From assembly GCF_900177815.1 (NCBI RefSeq), contig NZ_FXAZ01000003.1, positions 248,001 to 312,000 of the forward strand: a stretch of 64,000 nucleotides of DNA, in the 5' to 3' direction. This document shows positions 34,740 to 43,684 of this stretch, piece after piece. Source of the stretch: Paenibacillus aquistagni (GTDB lineage: Bacteria; Bacillota; Bacilli; Paenibacillales; Paenibacillaceae). The notes under the pieces were generated by a model. That model was not told the DNA's origin. It searched no databases and saw only the letters and a program-made list of their open reading frames with translations. The position numbers and the translations under genes are program-made. Position 1 is the first letter of the stretch; each line of letters opens with the position of its first letter.

Positions 34740-36890
34740 TTAGTGAATGATACGACTGTCTTTTGCTTTCTTAACGAGTTCGGCGGAACCGCGATTGATA
34801 GGCGACTTCAGCACCAGACCAAGCAGGAGCGCAAGACCAGCGAAGATAAGCAGCATCCATAGGTCCCGATAGACGATATCCCACAGAATGCCTCCCGTCG
34901 CTTCTCGAATGAGGCTGATGGAGTAGCTGAACGGCAGAAAGGGATACAAGCGCTGGAAAAATTGTGGCAGCATCTGAATAGGGAAGGTGCCCCCAGAGCC
35001 TGCGACCTGCAGGACCAGCATTACAATCGCCATCGCTTTGCCTACATTGCCAAAAACCGATACTAAGGAATAGACAATAAGCATAAATATTGCACTGCTG
35101 TATAATCCGAACAAGACAAACCACAGCTTGTCAACAGCATAGGTATGCAGGACATATAGATCCCCCAAGGTGCAAATGAGCGTCTGAAGCAGCGCACAAG
35201 TTAGAAAGGTGAGGTAGCGCCCGGCATATACTTCATGGTTCTTATAGCGGATCCCCTCTTCATGCACATCTACAGACAGCAGGGAAACAAGCAGCAATGC
35301 ACCTACCCACAAGGACAGGATCGTATAAAAAGGTGTCATCGCTGATCCGTAGTTCGGAATCGGATACAGCTTCTGTTCTTTGAGCTCAACAGGTTGGGCG
35401 AAGAACTGGCTTTCCTTCTGCACATCATGCAGCAGCAAATCAATGACCTCTTGAATATTGCCTTTGCTCTCTAAGTCTCGAATATCGTCGGCAATGCGAT
35501 GCACCTTCTGCTCAAGGCTAGGCAGTTCATGCTGGATGTTGTGGAGCTCCTGTGTAGCAACAGGTGCAGCCTTGGAAGCGTCTTGCAGCAGCTTAGCCAC
35601 ATCGGGCAGATCCTGCAGCCCGGTATTCAGTACTTGGGTTACCTGATTGGCGGTGTGCGCAGTCTCCTGCAGCTTGCTCTCTATGGCTGGAATCAGCTCT
35701 GTATCGAACTGATCCACAAGCGTGTTCGTGATGGAGGCGGTCTCCACCGCAGAGGCATCCAAGCGCCCAAGCAAGTCCTTTGCCGCTCCTTCGCCGGCTT
35801 CTAGAGCTGATCGAAGCGACTGGACAAGTGCTGTCTGAGCTGCGAATCGATCTTCTATAGCGTGCAGCCGCTCCAGCTTGCGCTGCACAAGTCCAACAGG
35901 CAGCAGGGTCTGAAGCTTATCGTGCCAAGCAATCAAGCGCTTGACGATGGAGGAGGCGATTGACAGCTTCGCTTCCGTACGATTCAGTAGTGCGATACCG
36001 ACAGAAGGGTCCTCTTCAGCCATTTGCAGGGCGACGGCTGTCTCGTGCACCGAATCTGCGATGTCGGCGATCGACTGCATGTCCTGCTTTACGAGCGGAG
36101 CAATGCTTATTAATCCGCTTTCGCCATGCTCCATCACGTTTGCCACCTTGGATGATAGCAGCTTGCCCTTCTGGGCGACATCCTGCACAACAGGAAGACT
36201 GTCCTTGGCATCCGTTATGATCTTATTCGCCTTCTCGACATCAACCAAAGCAAGCTTTACGGTCTCGTTCAGTTCTGGGAGGTGCTTATCCAGCTTCAGA
36301 ATCAAGTCGCGGGCTTTTAATATGGATGGAAGCTCATGCTCAATCTCAAGTCCGATGGCATGAAAGATCTTGAAGATCGTGCCGTTCGCCGTTTCTACAA
36401 AGTTGGAGCTTACCTGTTGAATGATGGTCGAAGCGCCTTTGTCTGTAATTTTGGGTGCAATGGCGTTGATCTTCTCATTAACCACATAGAGAATGATCGC
36501 CTTCTCAGGGTTGTTGGTTAGAATGGTGCCGATTCGCGCAGACATGTCCTGCGGAATGATGATGCTGGCGTAGTAGCTGCCATGCTTGACACCGTGCAAA
36601 GCCTCTTCTTGGTCCACGAAGGTCCAGCCCAAATCATGATTCTCTTTAAGTGCAGCGACGATCTCTTTGCCGACATTAATCGGCTGATCGATTAGCGTGG
36701 TTCCCGCATCCTGATTCACAACCGCGATCTGAATGCCTTTTGTATTGGAATAAGGGTCCCAGGAGGCGACAATATTAAACCATGCATATAAGGATGGCAG
36801 CACAATCAAGCCGCCAATAATGATGGCTGCCGGCCAGTTGGTTACCATTCTCCTGATGTCCGTGCGATAGATCGTCCAAATGTTCTTCAT
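34740..36890 (-). CDS. YhgE/Pip domain membrane protein (ABC-2 type permease)
   Basis: 716 residues. An N-terminal membrane helix (AAIIIGGLIVLPSLYAWFNI, residues 21-40) precedes a long extracytoplasmic region rich in heptad-like helices (about 150-520). Five to six C-terminal helices of the ABC-2 permease type follow (about 545-705). This is the family of B. subtilis YhgE and lactococcal Pip (phage infection protein), related to the EsaA component of type VII secretion. The start at 36890 has GGAGGAGAG. No ESX/type VII genes are nearby, so a stand-alone surface role is likely. Confidence 0.9.
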   Translation of the reverse strand: MKNIWTIYRTDIRRMVTNWPAAIIIGGLIVLPSLYAWFNIVASWDPYSNTKGIQIAVVNQDAGTTLIDQPINVGKEIVAALKENHDLGWTFVDQEEALHGVKHGSYYASIIIPQDMSARIGTILTNNPEKAIILYVVNEKINAIAPKITDKGASTIIQQVSSNFVETANGTIFKIFHAIGLEIEHELPSILKARDLILKLDKHLPELNETVKLALVDVEKANKIITDAKDSLPVVQDVAQKGKLLSSKVANVMEHGESGLISIAPLVKQDMQSIADIADSVHETAVALQMAEEDPSVGIALLNRTEAKLSIASSIVKRLIAWHDKLQTLLPVGLVQRKLERLHAIEDRFAAQTALVQSLRSALEAGEGAAKDLLGRLDASAVETASITNTLVDQFDTELIPAIESKLQETAHTANQVTQVLNTGLQDLPDVAKLLQDASKAAPVATQELHNIQHELPSLEQKVHRIADDIRDLESKGNIQEVIDLLLHDVQKESQFFAQPVELKEQKLYPIPNYGSAMTPFYTILSLWVGALLLVSLLSVDVHEEGIRYKNHEVYAGRYLTFLTCALLQTLICTLGDLYVLHTYAVDKLWFVLFGLYSSAIFMLIVYSLVSVFGNVGKAMAIVMLVLQVAGSGGTFPIQMLPQFFQRLYPFLPFSYSISLIREATGGILWDIVYRDLWMLLIFAGLALLLGLVLKSPINRGSAELVKKAKDSRIIH

Positions 36891-37050
36891 GCTGCGCTCT
36901 CCTCCATGCTCCACTCGTCAGACAAGGTATGTGTATGAATGTATGCTCCGCTTAGCATGCGTGATTGGAGATGATTTCATACGACAGCACATAGAGTACC
37001 TTTGTTCCTTCTCTCTGTTAATCGTCTGGAACAAGTTCAAGGGGATGAAA

Positions 37051-37194
37051 TGTGGATAAAGCAGCTTAAAAACACTTAATTTATAATTATCCACATGTGA
37101 ATAATGCGTTTTTTGGTTCATATGATGGCAAGGGAGGCTCACTTGCTGTTTATAATGAGGATAACTCTGTGAATAGTGGATAGATCGTGTATAA
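37051..37194. other. DnaA-box cluster
   Basis: Three perfect TTATNCACA boxes: 37051-37059 (minus), 37087-37095 (plus) and 37096-37104 (minus). The last two abut head to head as TTATCCACATGTGAATAA. Single-mismatch boxes follow at 37168-37176 and 37186-37194 (both minus), and a weaker one at 37175-37183. The stretch is AT-rich and non-coding, inside the 504-bp gap between the yhgE-type and ade genes. Confidence 0.8.
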
Positions 37195-37308
37195 GCAATA
37201 ATGATGGATTCATACGCAAAAGTATGATGCACAAGCGAAGGTCGGAAGAGTGTCTATCCTCAGGGGGAGCCGTAGCTCCTGTACATGATGTTGTCCTAAT
37301 CGTAAATA

Positions 37309-37350
37309 GCCGTAAAGCAATGGAAAAGGACGATCTTCACGCTTTACGGC
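37309..37350. terminator. Hairpin downstream of ade
   Basis: GCCGTAAAGC and GCTTTACGGC are perfect 10-bp arms around a 22-base loop, with further TAATC/GATTA pairing outside. There is no T-run on either strand, so it may be a processing or protein-binding site instead of a strong terminator. Confidence 0.5.
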
Positions 37351-37394
37351 AATGATTACAGCTAGTTTATGGATAAGAGGGAAGTTGTCTGCTC

Positions 37395-39179
37395 TTAACA
37401 GACAACCTCCTCTTTGATTTCGACCTGAAACGGAACCGTTGAGAAAGTATGAAAGTCGAATAGTCCCATGTCCGTCAGCTTCAGCTCTGGGATGACAGGC
37501 AGGCATAGGAAGGACAACGTGACAAAGGGATGGAAGTCATCTGAAGCGCCAATCTCCTTCAAGGCTTGATGAAGCTTCTCCAGCTGCTCTAGTACATGCT
37601 CATAACGCTCCGCAGACAGGAGTCCGGAGATCGTAAGCTCCACGACCGCATGCACCTTGCCATCACAAGCAATGGCTAGTCCGCCTCCTGCTTGTTGAAG
37701 CGCCTCTATAGCCAAGAGCATATCCTCGTCACAGGTTCCCGCCACGACCAGATTATGAGAATCATGAGCAACAGTGGAGGCAATCGCTCCGCGCTGAATC
37801 CCGAAGCCGTGAACAACGCCAAGACCGACATTGCCTGTCTTCTTGTGCCGTTCCAGAACGGCAATCTTGAGCTGGTCTTTGTCAATAGAAGGGACAAACT
37901 GTCCATTCTCCACCTTCACAAGAGCCTGCATATGATTGGTGATCAGTTGATTCGGAATGATGCCAATCAGCCGACATAGCGCTTCTTGCTTGTGATCGTC
38001 GCCATGAACTTTGAGTGGAATATGCAGAGCTGAGGGCTCAGGCCGATCAAGACGCACGGACTTAAGCAAATCAGCGGGCGGCGGAAGAATAGGAAGCGCT
38101 GCCCCTACATATTGGCCACCCTCCGCAATAAGCTCCCCCTTGCGATATACCTGGTGAATATGGAGTTTCTCCAGATCATCGACGATGAGGAGATCGGCAT
38201 CGTAGCCTGGCGCTATGGCTCCTTTATGCTCCAGCTGAAAGCATTCTGCCGCATTCAATGAAGCCATCTGAATGGCCATTAACGGGTTCAGTCCCTCTTG
38301 GATGGCAAGACGCACGTTATGGTCAATGCTGCCTTCATGCACAAGCTCGTCCAAGTGCTTGTCATCCGTACAGAACATGCAGCGTCTTACGTTGAATGGC
38401 GTGACAGCTGGCAGCAGGGCCTTGACATCCTTGGCGACAGAGCCTTCTCGAAGCATAAGGTACATGCCTCTTCTAAGCCGTTCTTTGGCTTCTCCCGCAT
38501 TAACGCATTCATGGTCGGTTACAATGCCAGCCGCCGCATAGACGTTGATCGCATCTCCATGCAGACCAGCACCGTGACCGTCTATGTGTCCCCGATAATG
38601 GTCAGCATCGAGCAGCTTATTCAGCATATCGTCGCTGCCGTTGGCCACCGAAGGGTAATCCATGACTTCAGCCAAGCCAAGCACCCGTGGATGGCTGTAG
38701 AAGGGCTTGAGCTGATCTGCGCCAAGCACAGCACCTGCATGTTCAAAAGGAGTAGCCGGTACACAAGATGGCAGCATAACACGCACGTCGAGCGGAAGCT
38801 CCTCTGAAGCATCCAGCATGTACTGAATGCCTGCTTCGCCACTTACATTGGCAATCTCATGGGGGTCTGTGATCACTGTGGTCACGCCGTGCGGCAGGAT
38901 AGCCCGTGCGAATTCCGCAGGTGTGACCATTGACGACTCGATATGAACATGAGCATCGATAAAGGCTGGAACAAGGTATTTGCCGTCTGCATTGATCACC
39001 TGCTCCCCCTCGTAGTCGCCAATGCCAACAATACGCCCATTCGTTATGGCGACATCCCCTTTCATAATCTCCAGATTGAAGACATCAACAATGTTGGCGT
39101 TTCGAATAACCAGCTCAGCGCGCTCCTGCTTGCCGGCCGCTCGAATGCTGCGTGCCAATTGTTCCTTATTCGATCTCAT
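37395..39179 (-). CDS. ade: Adenine deaminase
   Basis: 594 residues, amidohydrolase superfamily. Metal-binding motif FIDAHVHIESSMVTP lies near residue 72 and HGVTTVITDPHEIANV near 99. Motifs HGAGLHGD, DHECVNAGEAKERL and MFCTDDKH follow, and a C-terminal Ade-type domain ends with GLFDFHTFSTVPF. It converts adenine to hypoxanthine and ammonia for salvage or nitrogen supply. The length agrees with B. subtilis AdeC (577) and E. coli (588). The leader carries a guanine-class purine riboswitch and a terminator (39262-39431), so expression should fall when guanine or hypoxanthine accumulates. Confidence 0.97.
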   Translation of the reverse strand: MRSNKEQLARSIRAAGKQERAELVIRNANIVDVFNLEIMKGDVAITNGRIVGIGDYEGEQVINADGKYLVPAFIDAHVHIESSMVTPAEFARAILPHGVTTVITDPHEIANVSGEAGIQYMLDASEELPLDVRVMLPSCVPATPFEHAGAVLGADQLKPFYSHPRVLGLAEVMDYPSVANGSDDMLNKLLDADHYRGHIDGHGAGLHGDAINVYAAAGIVTDHECVNAGEAKERLRRGMYLMLREGSVAKDVKALLPAVTPFNVRRCMFCTDDKHLDELVHEGSIDHNVRLAIQEGLNPLMAIQMASLNAAECFQLEHKGAIAPGYDADLLIVDDLEKLHIHQVYRKGELIAEGGQYVGAALPILPPPADLLKSVRLDRPEPSALHIPLKVHGDDHKQEALCRLIGIIPNQLITNHMQALVKVENGQFVPSIDKDQLKIAVLERHKKTGNVGLGVVHGFGIQRGAIASTVAHDSHNLVVAGTCDEDMLLAIEALQQAGGGLAIACDGKVHAVVELTISGLLSAERYEHVLEQLEKLHQALKEIGASDDFHPFVTLSFLCLPVIPELKLTDMGLFDFHTFSTVPFQVEIKEEVVC

Positions 39180-39261
39180 GATAGGTGTTCCTCTCCCTTG
39201 TTTTTATCGTAATGTGTCGCTAGCAAATTCTCAAAGCCATGGCTATGCTGCTTAAAGAACA

Positions 39262-39290
39262 CGAAAAGCTCTGGCAATAGGCCAGAGCTT
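39262..39290 (-). terminator. Riboswitch-controlled terminator in the ade leader
   Basis: Read on the minus strand, AAGCTCTGGC and GCCAGAGCTT (39290-39266) form a perfect 10-bp stem, followed by TTTTCG. It lies between the purine aptamer and the ade start. A second hairpin, ATGAGGGCGC with GCGCCTCAT (39347-39319), lies between aptamer and terminator and may be part of the switching platform. Confidence 0.85.
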
Positions 39291-39364
39291 GACTGAGCAG
39301 GATGTTAGGGTATAGGAAATGAGGCGCACATGATTGGCGCCCTCATCTATAGTACGAATCCTTG

Positions 39365-39431
39365 CTCGTAGTCAAGCCTTTTACGGTGGCCTGGTAGAGA
39401 CGTTCGGACCTTATTTCCGAGTTTATACGAG
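39365..39431 (-). ncRNA. Purine riboswitch aptamer, guanine class (ade leader)
   Basis: On the minus strand the 67-base element begins CTCGTATAAA and ends GACTACGAG. P1 is CTCGTA with TACGAG. P2 is TCGGA with TCCGA around AATAAGG. The P2-P3 joint reads GTCTCTACC, and P3 is AGGCC with GGCTT around ACCGTAAA. The specificity base is C (GACTAC), the guanine/hypoxanthine form; adenine riboswitches have U there. Departures from consensus include TATAAA for TATAAT and AATAAGG for AATATGG. Residues that contact ligand (U22, U47, U51, C74 by xpt numbering) are kept. Confidence 0.93.
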
Positions 39432-39598
39432 ACGGTATGCGATTTGTTGTTTTACACATCTTAACGATGGGGCTGGAGCAAGTCAATGGGATTAATAACC
39501 ACCTGATGATGAACGCTCCAGCATCCCAGCATAATTGTGAATGAACGAGGCATCTTAAGGGACATAACAAGTCCAAAGACAAGGGAGAGTTCGCGCAC
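39432..39598. other. Gap between the ade riboswitch and the TSUP gene
   Basis: No gene is seen. GCTGGAGC (39472-39479) and GCTCCAGC (39515-39522) form an 8-bp inverted repeat with a 35-base loop, in the zone expected to hold the divergent promoters. No SAM-type riboswitch was recognised ahead of the TSUP gene. Confidence 0.45.
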
Positions 39599-40438
39599 AT
39601 GGTTACATTTACAGTGCTGATTCTATGCATCGCGATCCTAGCAGGGATAGTAGGAGCGATATTGGGCCTTGGAGGAGGCATTATTGTGACCCCGGCCTTA
39701 ACGCTGCTGTTCGGTCTTGATATCAAGTATGCGATCGGCTCAAGCATTATCTCCGTTATCGCAACCTCTAGCGGAGCAGCCATTGCTTATCTCCGTGATC
39801 ATTTAACCAATATTCGTGTTGCTATGTTTCTTGAGCTTGGGACGACCTTAGGAGCGATAACAGGGGCATTTGTCGGCGGTTTGCTTTCTGCGAAGGCGCT
39901 GTATATCATTTTTGGGCTGCTGCTGCTCTACTCCTCTCTTCATATGTTGAAAAAGGTGAACACGGAGCTTCCACAGGATGTAAAGCCTCATCCGATGGCG
40001 GAGAAGCTTCGTTTGAACGGCTCTTATTATGACAAAGCACTGGACAAGGACGTGCCTTATCAAGTCTCGAATGTCTTTTCGGGGCTAAGTGTCATGTACG
40101 GTGCAGGTGTGATGTCTGGGCTGCTCGGCATAGGAAGTGGAAGCTTCAAGGTGATGGCCATGGATATGTTTATGAAGATGCCGCTTAAGGTATCGAGCGC
40201 CACCAGCAACTTTATGATGGGGGTGACGGCGGCGGCAAGCGCGGGTTTGTTTTTCGTAAGGGGCGATATTGATCCCAAGATTGCGGCTCCTGTTGCAATT
40301 GGAGTGTTGATTGGGGCAACTCTGGGAGCACGGTTGATGCAGCGCTTGAAGAGCAAGACCATTCGCCGCTTGTTTATCCCGATCCTGCTCTATATCTCGA
40401 TTCAGATGATCTGGCAGGGATGGGGGTATAACGGATGA
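39599..40438 (+). CDS. TSUP (TauE/SafE) family anion exporter
   Basis: 279 residues with eight or so hydrophobic segments and the internal duplication of the family: GAILGLGGGIIVTPALTLLFG near residue 17 and GVMSGLLGIGSGSFKVMAMD near 166. Members move sulfite, sulfoacetate or similar organosulfur anions across the membrane; the substrate here is not known. AAGGGAGAG precedes the ATG. The stop overlaps the DUF1634 gene by four bases, the usual companion arrangement. Confidence 0.92.
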   Translation: MVTFTVLILCIAILAGIVGAILGLGGGIIVTPALTLLFGLDIKYAIGSSIISVIATSSGAAIAYLRDHLTNIRVAMFLELGTTLGAITGAFVGGLLSAKALYIIFGLLLLYSSLHMLKKVNTELPQDVKPHPMAEKLRLNGSYYDKALDKDVPYQVSNVFSGLSVMYGAGVMSGLLGIGSGSFKVMAMDMFMKMPLKVSSATSNFMMGVTAAASAGLFFVRGDIDPKIAAPVAIGVLIGATLGARLMQRLKSKTIRRLFIPILLYISIQMIWQGWGYNG

Positions 40439-40788
40439 GATCGATTGATGATGTTGAGCTTCTTGTCAGCAAAGTCATGCGTGCGAGTGTGCTTGTCAGC
40501 AGTGCCGGCATTGCCCTTGGTTTATTGCTGTTTATAGCAACAGGGCAGAGCGGTTATCCTGGTGACATGTATCCGACCACTCTATCTGCTGTCGTGCGCG
40601 GCGTGCTTCAGTTCAAGCCGTATGGTGTAATGGCGGCAGGGCTGCTGCTGCTGATCCTTACGCCGGTTATTCGCGTGGGAGTTTCTATTTTTGTGTTCAT
40701 CAAGGAGCGGGACCGCCTGTATGTGTTGATAACGACCGCGGTATTCGTCATCTTAATCGTAAGCTTTATTCTTGGGGAAGTAAGCTGA
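40435..40788 (+). CDS. DUF1634 membrane protein, partner of the TSUP transporter
   Basis: 117 residues with three hydrophobic helices (about 20-38, 65-85, 98-115). DUF1634 proteins are found next to TSUP transporters across bacteria, and here they are coupled by an ATGA overlap, so it is likely an accessory subunit. A terminator at 40862-40899 closes the unit. Confidence 0.88.
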   Translation: MRSIDDVELLVSKVMRASVLVSSAGIALGLLLFIATGQSGYPGDMYPTTLSAVVRGVLQFKPYGVMAAGLLLLILTPVIRVGVSIFVFIKERDRLYVLITTAVFVILIVSFILGEVS

Positions 40789-41157
40789 ATGGGGCAGTAG
40801 TGAAAGGCAGCTCGCATTCGATATGATAGAAGAGGATAAGGATGTCAATCCTGTGCTCTTGAAAAGGACCAACCATGTTAGCCTTGGCTGGTCTTTTTTG
40901 CATGCGCATGTCGTCCAAGGGTTTCGGATGTCATTCGTACATAGGAAGCCTTCGTTTACATTAGTGGCTTCAATATAATGGATGATCACTTATTCATCTG
41001 CAGCTGCAACATCTGAACGATTGATCTCGTATAGGGGACAATCAAGCTGAGATAGCTTGACCAAAGATTTTGCATATTTTTTCATTTTGATAAAGGAAAA
41101 GGCAAGGAAGAGATTCTACACAAAAAAGGCATAGACAAACAACAACGAGAGAGGTAG
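40789..41157. other. Gap with terminator after the DUF1634 gene
   Basis: The terminator at 40862-40899 (AAAAGGACCAACCA with TGGCTGGTCTTTT, two mismatches, then TTT) closes the TSUP unit. TTGACC at about 41059 with a T-rich -10 region near 41082 may be the promoter of the stalk-domain gene. Nothing else is seen. Confidence 0.65.
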
Positions 41158-42396
41158 ATGGAGAATATGAAAAAAACAGCAGCGCTGACACTAGCCATTG
41201 CTATAGGCCTGATGGGCACACAAGCCGCTTTTGCCGGACAGGCTCCAGTAAATCCTAAAGGGGCGCCCGTAAATGTGTTGAATACAACAACATCCATCTC
41301 TGTCGATGGCAAGCAAGTGGAGGGGTCATTTTTGATGCAGGGCGAAGTTGTCATGCTTCCAGTCCGAACGGTTATGGAGGAGCTTGGCTACAAGCTGAAG
41401 TGGAATCATGAAACCAAGCTGGTGGAGATGACGCAGCAGAATCAATCCCTTACGATTACAGTCAATGAAGATCGCTATACATTAAATAAAATGATTCGAG
41501 AGCTGGGCAAGGCTCCTGTCTTGAATAATAACGAGCTGTATGTGCCATCTGCATTCTTAACCGAGCTTGTTCAAGTAACGGCTGAAGTGGTAGACGGACA
41601 CTTGCAGATTGCAACTGAGCTGAAGCAGGATAAGCCGCAGGATGGCAAGCAGCACTTTGTGATTACCGTTAATCACGAAGGTCTTGGTACGGGCGATTGG
41701 CTGGGTACAGCTGATGATGATGGCGTCTGGGTGCCCATTCAGCCGATTGCAGAAGCTCTAGGCTATCAGATGGTTGAAGACGAGAGCTATGATCTCGTGC
41801 TTCGTCAAGGCGCACGTACGGTGATGGTGAATGAAGGCGAGAAGACAGCAGGAGTTAATCGCATGCTTGTGCATGTAGAGCATGCGCCCAAGCAGATTAA
41901 CGGCGCGATGCATGTCGTCTTGGAAGATCTGAATCCTTTGTTTAATGTGAAGACAGGTGTCGATGTGACCGGGGTGATCGGAGTGGTGAGCGAGGATGGG
42001 ACATCTACGGAGAAGCCAGATACGGAAGTACCACAGGATGGCAAGCTTCACTATGTCCTTGTTGTAGAGGATGAGGGCATCGATCCTAGAGAGGCCAACG
42101 TGTATGAAGCGAATGAGACGGTGATGATTCCTGTTCAGATGGTTGGCGAGGCGCTTGGCTATGAGGTGGTTCAAGATGAGAACTATGATCTTGTGCTTCG
42201 TCAAGGCGTACGCACGATTATGCTTCAAGAAGGCAAGCAGGAAGCAGGTGTCAATCGTATGCTGGTTCACTTGCAGACTGCTCCTGAGTTGAAAGAGGGT
42301 GCGCTATACATCGGCATGGAAGGGCTGCAGGAGCTGTTTGGTGCAGCTGCAATGATGGATGAGACAGGCGTTATTACGATTCGGGTGGCAAAGTAA
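41158..42396 (+). CDS. Secreted protein with three stalk (copper amine oxidase N-terminal-like) domains
   Basis: 412 residues. The signal peptide is about residues 1-26 (cut at AFA-GQ). Three stalk-type domains follow at about 45-155, 160-275 and 291-410. Domains 2 and 3 are near copies: both begin PQDGK-(Q/L)-H and contain YDLVLRQG-(A/V)-RT and AGVNRMLVH, showing a recent internal duplication. This domain type in Firmicutes is a non-catalytic surface or cell-wall-associated module. The start could be the ATG at 41158 or at 41167; neither has an ideally spaced ribosome site. It is a single gene. Confidence 0.85.
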   Translation: MENMKKTAALTLAIAIGLMGTQAAFAGQAPVNPKGAPVNVLNTTTSISVDGKQVEGSFLMQGEVVMLPVRTVMEELGYKLKWNHETKLVEMTQQNQSLTITVNEDRYTLNKMIRELGKAPVLNNNELYVPSAFLTELVQVTAEVVDGHLQIATELKQDKPQDGKQHFVITVNHEGLGTGDWLGTADDDGVWVPIQPIAEALGYQMVEDESYDLVLRQGARTVMVNEGEKTAGVNRMLVHVEHAPKQINGAMHVVLEDLNPLFNVKTGVDVTGVIGVVSEDGTSTEKPDTEVPQDGKLHYVLVVEDEGIDPREANVYEANETVMIPVQMVGEALGYEVVQDENYDLVLRQGVRTIMLQEGKQEAGVNRMLVHLQTAPELKEGALYIGMEGLQELFGAAAMMDETGVITIRVAK

Positions 42397-42523
42397 AAAC
42401 ACATCATGGATGCCTGCGGTGCGGAGAAGTCTTAGCAGTGCGGCAGGTTAAAATTGTGATTCATCTCAAAGTGGTGTGAACTGTGGACTAGTGGCTCCCA
42501 TCTTGGATTCATTAGCGTAGAAA

Positions 42524-42567
42524 GGGGCTGTCCCAAAGGTCTAAAAAGACTTGGGACGCCTCTTTTT
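42524..42567. terminator. Terminator after the stalk-domain gene
   Basis: GGGGCTGTCCCAA..GGTCT pairs imperfectly with AGACTTGGGACGCCTC, followed by TTTTT. It lies between convergent genes. Confidence 0.85.
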
Positions 42568-42663
42568 CGTGTAGATTGGGTTGTGGACCAGCCATGAAGA
42601 AAGCAAATGCTTACAGGTGATTCTCAAATGAATAAGGCACAAATGCTGCCTTGAAGCTGCACC

Positions 42664-43548
42664 TTAGGACAATCCGTAGAGTTTGCTGATCCGCAAGAGA
42701 AGCTCCTTGTATTCGGGCTTATTCTCCAGATTGTGCAGCATTCCTTCAAGGAGAGGAAGACGAGGGCTGCCCTGCTTGATTTCGTCCAATATAATCTCGA
42801 GTGTGATGCGCTCGTGCTCGCGCTTGTCATCTTGCTGAAGCAAGGATAGTTGTTCTTTCAGCGTCAAAGCCAATGCATCAGTCGAGTCTTTTGCTTGCTT
42901 AGGATCATGCGCCAGCATATCGAAGCATAAGAGCGGGGACAGTTCATTGATCGTAATCAGCGGCTCTTCCCCCGCTTGCTCCAAGCCCTCTACCAGATCA
43001 TCCAAGCGACGAAGCGTATACTCCGCGACGGTTCTAGAGCTTAATGTCAGCTGGCCTAAGATCATGATCTGAAGGAAGGATTGAATGATGCCCTGCAAGA
43101 TGATCAATAGATCCATGCGATAAGGCTTAATCCGTTCGCCGTAGAGCTGTGTCAGGTGCCGATCAAAGAACTCGAAGCTCTCGTGCCGAATCAGCTCCAT
43201 CATCTCAGCCATGTCCTGATTATAAGGAAGAGCATTTTCACGAATATGCATGATGATGAATTCTTTATGCTTTACAATCTCTTCATATTGACTTTGAAGC
43301 TGACGGATAAAGACCTCTCTCGGCGGAAGATCTTCGTTCCACAGGGCATGAATATGGCTTTGGATCTGCGTATAGTAATGCTTGAATATAGCCAAAAGCA
43401 GAGCTTCCTTGGATTCAAAGTATAAGTAAAAGGCTCCTTTGGATATTCCGCTTTCGCTCGCAATCTCTTGAACGGATGTCGAAGTAACACCCTTTGTTGC
43501 GAACAGCTTCATCGCCTGTTCAATGATTAACAGCTGCTTGTCTTTCAT
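42664..43548 (-). CDS. TetR family repressor of the RND pump
   Basis: 294 residues: TetR DNA-binding domain at the N-terminus (AMKLFATKGVTSTSVQEIASESGISKGAFYLYFESKEALLLAIF, 12-55) and a long ligand domain. It is longer than the usual 190-220 residues, with an extra helical C-terminal part of about 90 residues. GGAGGACC precedes the ATG. It is divergent from the RND gene, with two 14-bp palindromes between them, so it almost certainly represses the pump. The ligand is unknown. Confidence 0.9.
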   Translation of the reverse strand: MKDKQLLIIEQAMKLFATKGVTSTSVQEIASESGISKGAFYLYFESKEALLLAIFKHYYTQIQSHIHALWNEDLPPREVFIRQLQSQYEEIVKHKEFIIMHIRENALPYNQDMAEMMELIRHESFEFFDRHLTQLYGERIKPYRMDLLIILQGIIQSFLQIMILGQLTLSSRTVAEYTLRRLDDLVEGLEQAGEEPLITINELSPLLCFDMLAHDPKQAKDSTDALALTLKEQLSLLQQDDKREHERITLEIILDEIKQGSPRLPLLEGMLHNLENKPEYKELLLRISKLYGLS

Positions 43549-43684
43549 GACAAAGGTCCTCCAAATCGATGTTATCCGAATGAATACCGCTTATAATATC
43601 CATCCATTATACCCTATTTAGTCGAAGGATAACGTTCCATTAATATCGTCCAAATCGATGTGATATTGTTCATAGACGATGTAT

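Noticed and set aside
36891-37394. Chromosome origin (oriC)
   Set aside because: DnaA boxes are clustered, but there is no dnaA, dnaN, recF or rpmH nearby, no evident unwinding element, and too few boxes. A titration or regulatory cluster is more likely.
39432-39598. SAM riboswitch controlling the TSUP gene
   Set aside because: No S-box segments are recognised; the only structure is a simple inverted repeat.
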